Assembly: GCA_041744735.1 (NCBI GenBank)
Contig: JBGTKH010000548.1
Span: 1-6,752 of the forward strand
Direction of reading: 5' to 3'
DNA: 6,752 nt
Source of the DNA: JBGTKH01 sp041744735
GTDB taxonomy: Bacteria; Planctomycetota; Planctomycetia; Pirellulales; Pirellulaceae
In this document: positions 1-4,498 of the stretch, in pieces
Layout: every line of letters begins with the position of its first letter
How positions within the stretch are numbered: the stretch's first letter is position 1
Translations under genes and position numbers: made by a program
Notes under the pieces: model-generated
Seen by the model: the letters and a program-made list of their open reading frames with translations, nothing else
Databases searched by the model: none
What the model was told of the DNA's origin: nothing

Positions 1-13
1 AGCGCGTCGTTAC

Positions 14-39
14 CTGGGGCTTCGCGGACTCAGCCCCAG
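14..39. repeat. GC-rich hairpin at the left edge
   Basis: CTGGGGCT (14-21) is the perfect reverse complement of AGCCCCAG (32-39), giving an 8-bp stem around a 10-base loop. No T-tract follows on either side within view, so it is a poor candidate for an intrinsic terminator. On the reverse strand the stem is preceded by GTGG (43-40), loosely like the tetranucleotide foot of REP elements, but only one copy is present. It ends about 40 bases before the first gene. It could be a dispersed intergenic repeat or the end of an upstream transcription unit outside the window. The pairing is seen directly; the role is unknown. Confidence 0.5.
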
Positions 40-77
40 CCACCCAAAGCTGACCAACACGATGCTTTGACATTGAC

Positions 78-1160
78 ATGATGGCGAAGAAACGAATCAC
101 GTCGCCGGACGACGAGGCACTTGGCGAATTGTGCCATCGCCTGCGCGAGTTGGCTGACGAATTGGAAGACGACACGGCTTGGCCGCGCGAGCAGCTTGAT
201 CTGTGCGGTCAGTACGGCGTGTACGAGTGGTTCATGCCGTACGACTGCGGCGGCCAGCAGTGGAGCGAGGCGGACATCGTAAGCGGCCACTTGCAATTGA
301 GTGCCGCGTGTTTGACGACGACGTTCATCATCACCCAGCGTACCGGCGCGTGCCGCCGCATAGCCGTGTCGGACAATGAGCCGTTGAAGGCCCGCTTGTT
401 GCCCGATCTGGTCAGCGGCAAGAGTTTTGCCACGGTTGGCATCTCGCACCTGACGACCAGCCGCCGCCATCTTGCCAAGCCCGTGATGCGGGCCGAGGAA
501 ACGGCTGAAGGGTTTATTCTTAACGGTTTTAGCCCGTGGGTAACCGGTTCACCGTTTGCCGAAACGGTGGTGACCGGCGCCACACTGGTTGATGGCCGCC
601 AAATTCTTGTCGCATTGCCCACCGATCTGCCGGGCGTCGTGACACCGCCCGCAGCGCGGCTCGTCGGGCTGTCGGCCAGTCACACGGGCGAAGTCCGCTG
701 CGAGCGCGTCGAGCTGTCTGGTGATTGGCTGTTGGCCGGCCCCGTCGAAAACGTGATGAAGTTGGGAGAGGGCGCAAAAACCGGCGGGCTGCAAACCTCG
801 ACGCTGGCGATCGGGTTGAGCGACGCGGCGATTGTTTTCGTCGAGCAAGAATCGGAGCAACGCGCCGATTTACGGTCTCCGGCGCGAGCGTTCCGCGCCG
901 AGTGGCAGGCGCTTCACGATGACCTGCTGGCCTTGGCCGACGGCCAAGCGGTTTGTTCCAACGAAGACCTGCGAACGCGGGCTAACAGCCTGGTGCTCCG
1001 CGCTGCTCAAGCTTCGTTAACGGCTGCGAAAGGGACCGGTTACGTCGTCGGCCATCCCGCCGGCCGCTGGTGCCGCGAGGCGCTATTCTTCCTCGTCTGG
1101 AGTTGCCCACAACCGGTGCTGGCCGCTAACTTATGCGAATTGGCGGGAATTGCGGAATAG
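78..1160 (+). CDS. Acyl-CoA dehydrogenase-like flavoprotein, probably without the usual catalytic base
   Basis: A 360-residue protein, slightly shorter than the roughly 380 usual for acyl-CoA dehydrogenases. The fold order is recognisable: an N-terminal helical domain (about 12-115), a beta domain with FATVGISHLTTSRRH (117-131) in the place of the family's flavin-contacting segment, FILNGFSPWVTG (146-157) matching the usual 'G-x-K-x-W-I-T' strand, and LVGLSASHTGEV (196-207), then a C-terminal helical domain (about 230-360). Aligned by eye, the C-terminal segment HPAGRWCREALFFLVWSCPQP (326-346) corresponds to the family segment around the catalytic Tyr-Glu-Gly; the glutamate position falls on Ser342. 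It may therefore be a flavin monooxygenase-like or otherwise non-canonical family member; the substrate cannot be told. Two ATG codons stand in tandem (78 and 81) and neither has a Shine-Dalgarno sequence, so either could be the start. The TAG stop touches the heptamer repeat that follows. Confidence 0.82.
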   Translation: MMAKKRITSPDDEALGELCHRLRELADELEDDTAWPREQLDLCGQYGVYEWFMPYDCGGQQWSEADIVSGHLQLSAACLTTTFIITQRTGACRRIAVSDNEPLKARLLPDLVSGKSFATVGISHLTTSRRHLAKPVMRAEETAEGFILNGFSPWVTGSPFAETVVTGATLVDGRQILVALPTDLPGVVTPPAARLVGLSASHTGEVRCERVELSGDWLLAGPVENVMKLGEGAKTGGLQTSTLAIGLSDAAIVFVEQESEQRADLRSPARAFRAEWQALHDDLLALADGQAVCSNEDLRTRANSLVLRAAQASLTAAKGTGYVVGHPAGRWCREALFFLVWSCPQPVLAANLCELAGIAE

Positions 1161-1262
1161 TCATTGGTCATTGGTCATTTGTCATTGGAAGTAGAGGTCA
1201 ATAACGTTCACTCAAATGACCAATGACCAATGACCAATGACCAATGACAAATGACAAATGAC
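1160..1262. repeat. Inverted heptamer arrays forming a foldback (GTCATTG / CAATGAC)
   Basis: Positions 1160-1187 hold four tandem heptamers, GTCATT followed by G or T. Positions 1214-1262 hold seven tandem heptamers, C or A followed by AATGAC, which are the reverse complement of the first type. A 26-base core (1188-1213) lies between. The left arm 1160-1180 pairs without mismatch with 1214-1234 (21 bp), and other registers are nearly as good. The left array starts on the G of the upstream gene's TAG stop, and the right array ends nine bases before the cysC ATG. The arrangement resembles the short tandemly repeated heptamers known from filamentous cyanobacteria, and my recollection is that similar tracts are common between genes in planctomycetes. 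In RNA it would form a long hairpin in the cysC leader, so it may affect read-through or cysC expression; that is inference. Confidence 0.92.
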
Positions 1263-1271
1263 GAGAATCCG

Positions 1272-1937
1272 ATGGCTGAACAAACCCACGTCACCTGGCA
1301 CCAACACAGCGTTTCGCGCGACGATCGCGAGCGGTTGAACGGGCATGCGGGCTGCGTCGTGTGGTTCACTGGTCTGAGCGGGTGTGGCAAGAGCACGATC
1401 GCCAATTTGGTTGACCACAAGCTGCACGCGCTGGGCGTGCACAGCTTTGTGCTGGATGGCGACAACATTCGTCACGGCCTGAATGCCAGCCCCGCGATGC
1501 TCGGTGAACGGCACGGCGAGGCGTTCGCCAATCGCTTCGGCCTTGGATTTTTCGCCCAGGACCGCGAGGAAAACATCCGCCGTATCGGCGCTGTGGCCGA
1601 ACTTTTCTGCTCGGCCGGCATCGTTACGCTGACGGCGTTCGTCAGTCCGTATCGCCGAGACCGGGATGCGGTGCGGGCACAAGTCGAATCGTCGGGCCGG
1701 CCGGGAGATTTTGTTGAGGTATTCGTCGACGCCCCGTTGGAAGTATGCGAGGCGCGCGATCCCAAAGGGTTGTACAAGAAGGCGCGCGCCGGCCAGCTAT
1801 ACGGGTTCACCGGAATCGACGATCCGTACGAGCCGCCAGCCCAACCGGAAGTCACGCTCCAGTCTGCTCGCAACACAGCCGATGCGCTGGCCGACGAAGT
1901 GATCGCTTACCTGCGGTCGGCGGGCAAGATCCGCTAG
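1272..1937 (+). CDS. cysC: Adenylyl-sulfate (APS) kinase
   Basis: A 221-residue cytoplasmic enzyme that phosphorylates APS with ATP to give PAPS, the sulfate donor for sulfotransferases and an intermediate in some assimilatory routes. Visible signatures: Walker A GLSGCGKST (34-42), LDGDNIRHGLN (61-71), DREENIRRIG (97-106), TAFVSPYRRDRDAVR (121-135) whose Ser125 matches the active-site serine of the family, RDPKGLYKKARAG (162-174) and FTGIDDPYE (179-187). It is somewhat longer than the usual enzyme of about 200 residues because about 18 extra residues (72-89) lie between LDGDNxRHGLN and the segment that normally follows directly. I start it at 1272, with a weak GAG at 1263-1265. An in-frame ATG at 1251 would add seven residues encoded by the heptamer repeat, so it is unlikely. 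No sulfurylase (cysD/cysN/sat) gene is in view; supply of PAPS for sulfated surface polymers is a guess. Confidence 0.95.
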   Translation: MAEQTHVTWHQHSVSRDDRERLNGHAGCVVWFTGLSGCGKSTIANLVDHKLHALGVHSFVLDGDNIRHGLNASPAMLGERHGEAFANRFGLGFFAQDREENIRRIGAVAELFCSAGIVTLTAFVSPYRRDRDAVRAQVESSGRPGDFVEVFVDAPLEVCEARDPKGLYKKARAGQLYGFTGIDDPYEPPAQPEVTLQSARNTADALADEVIAYLRSAGKIR

Positions 1938-1949
1938 CTCTGCTAGCGG
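1931..1949 (+). terminator. Hairpin over the cysC stop codon, possible terminator
   Basis: CCGCTAGC (1931-1938), loop TCT, GCTAGCGG (1942-1949): a perfect 8-bp stem that includes the TAG stop (1935-1937). An AT-rich stretch (attaattt, 1961-1968) follows about 11 bases later rather than a proper U-run, so intrinsic termination may be weak. It may instead stabilise the 3' end of the mRNA. The pairing is seen; the function is inferred. Confidence 0.45.
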
Positions 1950-1989
1950 CCACTCCCTCGATTAATTTCCAACGACGGTCGCGAAAGGG

Positions 1990-2017
1990 TTGACATTTCC
2001 AGCGTGATTCTTACATT
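1990..2017 (+). promoter_or_regulatory. Possible sigma70-type promoter for the BON-domain gene
   Basis: A perfect -35 box TTGACA (1990-1995) is followed after 16 bases by TACATT (2012-2017), which matches four of the six bases of TATAAT. It lies in the gap after cysC, and transcription would start near 2024, leaving an untranslated leader of about 130 bases. That leader contains the small palindromes at 2052-2078. A single consensus -35 in GC-rich DNA is suggestive only. Confidence 0.35.
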
Positions 2018-2051
2018 GGTCCTGAACGAAATGCATCCGAATTCCTGCCCT

Positions 2052-2078
2052 GTGTCACACCTGTCGCCCACGGCGACA
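2052..2078. promoter_or_regulatory. Palindrome plus tight stem-loop in the BON gene leader
   Basis: GTGTCACAC (2052-2060) is a 4+1+4 palindrome. Immediately after it, TGTCGCC (2062-2068), loop CAC, GGCGACA (2072-2078) forms a perfect 7-bp stem. The two can compete: GTGTC (2052-2056) can also pair with GACAC (2075-2079). It could be an operator or a leader structure for the BON-domain gene 75 bases downstream. There is no U-run, so a terminator is unlikely. The role is not determined. Confidence 0.35.
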
Positions 2079-2152
2079 CTTATTCCGCTCGCTGATTCGT
2101 TGTGGCCGCTTGGATGCCATAGCACGGTCAGTCAAGGAGGGAGACCGAAACG

Positions 2153-2371
2153 ATGATTGAATCTTTGGCGAAGGACGTTCACGTGCGAGCGCAATCGGCG
2201 CTTTCTGGCAGTCCCATCTATGTCCTTCGAGAGTTGCAGGTGGAACGCGTTGACGACTCGTTGATGCTGTCCGGCCGCGTCGATTCGTACTACCACAAGC
2301 AACTGGCCCAAGAGGTGGTCCGCGCGGTGTCGGCGGGCATGCGAGTTGTCAACTCGATCGACGTCGCGTAG
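2153..2371 (+). CDS. Small BON-domain protein
   Basis: A 72-residue protein that is essentially one BON domain (the phospholipid- or ligand-binding module of OsmY and related proteins). The family pattern is clear: a short helix (about 9-18), a strand ELQVERVDDSLMLSGRV (27-43) with the conserved glycine 41 in LSGRV, a helix HKQLAQEVVRAVSA (48-61) and a final strand MRVVNSIDV (63-71). There is no signal peptide, unlike periplasmic OsmY, so a cytoplasmic location is expected. Start support: AAGGAGG at 2134-2140, a strong Shine-Dalgarno sequence although 12 bases from the ATG, which is rather far. It ends five bases before the stop of the opposing glycosyltransferase gene. The gene probably has its own promoter. 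Family assignment is good; the cellular role is unknown. Confidence 0.85.
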   Translation: MIESLAKDVHVRAQSALSGSPIYVLRELQVERVDDSLMLSGRVDSYYHKQLAQEVVRAVSAGMRVVNSIDVA

Positions 2372-2376
2372 CCGGA

Positions 2377-3252
2377 TCACGCGGCGGCTGATTTGTTGGG
2401 TACCCAAGAGCCGCTGTCGTCGCGCACCGTATCTTCTTGCTGAGCGCGGTGGCTGATTGCACGGGCCATTTCCGGATCGGGTTGAGGCAGTGCGTGCTGC
2501 ATTTCCCAGAGTCGCGCCTGCTTGCCTAGTGTCACAAAGAACGCCTGGAACAGGCAGACTTGCAGTCCGGGCAGACCGTCGAGGAACCCGCGCCGCAAAA
2601 TGTAGAGCTGCAGGAATCTTAAGAACGGCCGCGCGAGCAAGTCGAACCAACTGGTCCGCTTGCCTCGATCCCACATGTCTTGCGCGCCCCACTTCACGTA
2701 GCGCTGATACTTTTGGAAGTACTGATCGTACGACCAATACGTGTAGTGCAGCATGCGTTGCCGCAATTTGCTGGTCCGCCGGGGATCGACGTCGATCTCC
2801 TCATGCACGCGGCAATCGCGATAGCGGCAATTGTCGCGGCGGAACAAGCGGAAGACGCGGTCCGTGCTCCAGTCGCCGTGCTTGATCTCGTGCCCCATGA
2901 AGAAACCGCGGCGATAAACCCAATAGCCGTCGAGATCAACCGGCGGGTCGCTGAGAATTTGGCGAATCTCAGCCGCGAGTTCGGGCGTGATGCGTTCGTC
3001 GGCATCTAGCACCAACACCCAAGGATGTGTGGCTTGCGGAATGGCCCAGTTCTTGAAATCGGAGTAGTTAACGAACTCGCGTTCGATCAACCGGCATTCG
3101 CCGATGCGGCGCACGATGTCCATCGTCTCGTCGGTCGAGCCCGAATCCGCGACCAGAATCTCGTCGGCCAACCCGCGCACCGATTCAATGCACGGCCGGA
3201 TGTTCATGCGCTCGTTCTTGCAGGGAATGAGCACCGTGAGTTTCGCTCGCAT
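2377..3252 (-). CDS. Family 2 glycosyltransferase (WaaE/LgtF-like), cell-surface glycan synthesis
   Basis: A 291-residue GT-A fold glycosyltransferase that would move a sugar from a nucleotide-sugar to a lipid- or glycan-linked acceptor at the inner face of the membrane. Seen in order: VLIPCKNE (7-14), ADSGSTDET (35-43), the metal-binding DxD in VLDADERI (81-88), and RDCRVHEEI (145-153), matching the R-x-x-VHE segment of WaaE/LgtF-type lipopolysaccharide-core transferases. A C-terminal hydrophobic and basic stretch (about 205-248, RPFLRFLQLYILRRGFLDG) is typical of that subgroup and suggests membrane association. I choose the ATG at 3252 because GAGG (3259-3262) lies six bases upstream; a TTG at 3264 is in frame but overlaps this site. 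It follows the methyltransferase stop by 13 bases on the same strand, so the two are surely cotranscribed. Donor and acceptor sugars cannot be read from the sequence. Confidence 0.92.
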   Translation of the reverse strand: MRAKLTVLIPCKNERMNIRPCIESVRGLADEILVADSGSTDETMDIVRRIGECRLIEREFVNYSDFKNWAIPQATHPWVLVLDADERITPELAAEIRQILSDPPVDLDGYWVYRRGFFMGHEIKHGDWSTDRVFRLFRRDNCRYRDCRVHEEIDVDPRRTSKLRQRMLHYTYWSYDQYFQKYQRYVKWGAQDMWDRGKRTSWFDLLARPFLRFLQLYILRRGFLDGLPGLQVCLFQAFFVTLGKQARLWEMQHALPQPDPEMARAISHRAQQEDTVRDDSGSWVPNKSAAA

Positions 3253-3258
3253 CACTTG

Positions 3259-3262
3259 CCTC
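3259..3262 (-). promoter_or_regulatory. Ribosome-binding site that fixes the GT2 start
   Basis: On the reverse strand GAGG lies six bases before the ATG at 3252. The alternative TTG start at 3264 would overlap this motif and has no comparable site, so the shorter protein is preferred. Confidence 0.55.
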
Positions 3263-3265
3263 AAT

Positions 3266-4165
3266 TTACACCTTGCGAAGCCAGAACGAACCGCTGTTTC
3301 GTTTGCAGAGCGGCATGCCGTGAGTCAGTTCCTGTTCGTGGAATCGCTGCAAATAATCGGACCAGGTGACAATGCGGAACGACTGGTTGTACTGCAGGAA
3401 CGCACGCAAGGCATACGCTTCATTCCAGGCCACGCCGCGATAGATCCACTGCTTCGGATACTCGAACGGATAGAAGATGTCGTGAAAGTGAATGTAGACG
3501 CCGCTGGCCAGAGCCGGCAGAATGTCGAACAAGATGTAGTTGACGTCGCTGCCGATTTTGCACACGTGCGATGAATCCACGAAGAGAATGTCGTTGCTGG
3601 CCAAATGCGAAAACTGGCTGGTCGGCAATTCCTGCGCGAGTTGCTTAATAATGTTCACATTGCGGCGGTCTTGATCCGTCAGCAGGCGATCCAGTCGCGA
3701 CGTGTCCGGCTCGATGAACGTGCATTGAATCGAGTTGTCAAAGAATCGCTCGTTCGTGTCCAAGCAGACGGCCGACGAAAACCCCGATCCGATTTCGACG
3801 ATGTTCCGCGGCCGCAGACGGCGGATCATTCCGTACAGCAGAATCGCGTCGGTGTAGGCGTAGAACTTGTTGTCCAGATAGAAACGTGCGGGTGGTGCGG
3901 CCGATTCCGGAAACGGCATCTCGCCGTAAAAGCCCTCGATTTCTTTCAGCACTTGAAGCTGTTCTTCAACGTTTAAGTCAATTCCTGCGAACTCGCGCAG
4001 GGAGTCGCTGAAAATTCTGTCCTCGGCGCGATGCACTTCCGAGATCAAAGGAATGGGCGAATAGTAGTGCTCTCGCTTGTGAAAGTTTTCATACTGCTTC
4101 ACGCTGGCACGCCACTGCGGATGCAGGCGCGAAACGGTCTTCACCAATTGCCACGTCAAGCTCAT
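3266..4165 (-). CDS. Class I SAM-dependent methyltransferase (Methyltransf_24 type)
   Basis: A 299-residue protein with a Rossmann-like SAM-binding domain in its second half. Seen: motif I VEIGSGFSS (123-131), an acidic strand end CTFIEPD (148-154) expected to hold the ribose of SAM, NDILFVDSSHVCKIGSDVN (191-209), and VYIHFHDIFYPFEYP (223-237). The paired D-S-S-H and H-F-H-D segments are characteristic of this family, whose members are often found in polysaccharide, nucleotide-sugar and natural-product clusters. Residues 1-120 are an extra N-terminal region, mostly helical by appearance, with no motif I recognise. There is no signal peptide. It is the first gene of a two-gene unit with the glycosyltransferase, so methylation of a surface sugar is the natural guess; the substrate is unproven. 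The start at 4165 is supported by a near-perfect ribosome-binding site. Confidence 0.9.
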   Translation of the reverse strand: MSLTWQLVKTVSRLHPQWRASVKQYENFHKREHYYSPIPLISEVHRAEDRIFSDSLREFAGIDLNVEEQLQVLKEIEGFYGEMPFPESAAPPARFYLDNKFYAYTDAILLYGMIRRLRPRNIVEIGSGFSSAVCLDTNERFFDNSIQCTFIEPDTSRLDRLLTDQDRRNVNIIKQLAQELPTSQFSHLASNDILFVDSSHVCKIGSDVNYILFDILPALASGVYIHFHDIFYPFEYPKQWIYRGVAWNEAYALRAFLQYNQSFRIVTWSDYLQRFHEQELTHGMPLCKRNSGSFWLRKV

Positions 4166-4170
4166 ACAAG

Positions 4171-4178
4171 CACCTCCT
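4171..4178 (-). promoter_or_regulatory. Strong Shine-Dalgarno site of the methyltransferase
   Basis: The reverse strand reads AGGAGGTG followed by five bases and the ATG at 4165. It is the strongest ribosome-binding site in the window and settles the start of this gene. Confidence 0.85.
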
Positions 4179-4245
4179 GTACTTGAGCGATTAACCCAGT
4201 GTCTCGGGCTGGATCAGAGGCGACCCGCGATAGCGAAGCTGGCGG

Positions 4246-4281
4246 ACTGTACCCGAAACGCATTTGACCGGGTAGATCAGT
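4246..4281. other. Bulged hairpin in the divergent intergenic region
   Basis: TACCCG (4250-4255) pairs with CGGGTA (4269-4274) around a 13-base loop, and the stem continues after a three-base bulge with ACTG (4246-4249) against CAGT (4278-4281). It lies about 80 bases upstream of the methyltransferase ATG, so in that transcript it could be a leader structure; equally it may be another decayed repeat. The surrounding intergenic region (4166-4498) otherwise shows the Shine-Dalgarno site, the 80-bp palindromic element and no promoter I could defend. No small gene in it is credible. Confidence 0.3.
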
Positions 4282-4310
4282 TTGCTAAGCCTGCCAACTG
4301 GCCATACGTG

Positions 4311-4390
4311 CCGTAGCAGAAGTCGTGAGACTTCTGACGACCTCTGACCTCTGACGTCTGACGTCCGAACTCTCACGAGTTCAGCTACGG
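4311..4390. repeat. 80-bp REPIN-like palindromic element: two inverted GTAG-hairpins
   Basis: The element begins CCGTAGC (4311-4317) and ends with its reverse complement GCTACGG (4384-4390). The forward copy is GTAG (4313-4316), then stem CAGAAGTC (4317-4324), loop GTGA, stem GACTTCTG (4329-4336). The reverse copy is GTAG (4388-4385), then stem CTGAACTC (4384-4377), loop GTGA, stem GAGTTCGG (4372-4365). Both give eight consecutive pairs, one a G-T wobble in the reverse copy. The second and sixth pairs differ between copies on both strands, yet pairing is kept. The space between is filled with TCTGAC-type heptamers. A GTAG foot next to a hairpin, present as an inverted doublet, is the known layout of REP doublets/REPINs mobilised by RAYT (TnpA-REP) transposases. 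The sequence match is structural only; no RAYT gene is in the window. Confidence 0.8.
4332..4362. repeat. Heptamer tract, (C/G/T)TCTGAC, between the two hairpins
   Basis: TTCTGAC (4332-4338) is followed after three bases by CTCTGAC (4342-4348), CTCTGAC (4349-4355) and GTCTGAC (4356-4362), then a degenerate GTCCGAA (4363-4369). The first unit overlaps the stem of the left hairpin. A lone reverse-strand copy, GTCAGAC, lies at 4483-4489 just before the next gene. The period of seven and the terminal TGAC match the different heptamer found upstream of cysC. Confidence 0.8.
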
Positions 4391-4498
4391 ATTTCTTATT
4401 TGCAGCGGGCTGCCCGAGAACTCGCTCGACAGCGAAGAGGCCGCTTGCAGACGTAGCCGGTGCGATGTCCAATCGAGTAACGTCAGACACCGATTATC

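Noticed and set aside
67..72. TTGACA as a -35 box for the first gene.
   Set aside because: Any matching -10 would fall inside the coding sequence after the start codon, so it cannot serve this gene.
1160..1262. The heptamer arrays as a CRISPR array.
   Set aside because: Units are seven bases long, directly tandem and without spacers.
1251..1271. ATG at 1251 as the start of cysC.
   Set aside because: It lies inside the heptamer array and would add residues encoded by the repeat; the ATG at 1272 gives a normal N-terminus.
1208..1682. Reverse-strand open frames opposite cysC whose ends translate the heptamers as Ser-Leu-Val-Ile-Gly-His-Trp.
   Set aside because: These are the repeat read as protein plus the antisense of cysC. 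A seven-base unit read in three frames gives a seven-residue repeat; this is a translation artefact.
2370..2389. AGCCG/CGGCT hairpin between the BON gene and the GT2 gene as a shared terminator.
   Set aside because: The stem has only five pairs and overlaps both gene ends; the following T-rich bases are too interrupted to rely on.
4191..4490. A reverse-strand open frame of 99 codons across the divergent intergenic region.
   Set aside because: It runs straight through the palindromic element and heptamers, has no ribosome-binding site or recognisable domain, and its composition is explained by the repeats.
4191..4498. A cobalamin riboswitch ahead of CobA-HemD, suggested by GCCAACTGG near 4293.
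   Set aside because: The B12 box and the other conserved segments of the class are not present in order, and the similarity is limited to a few bases.
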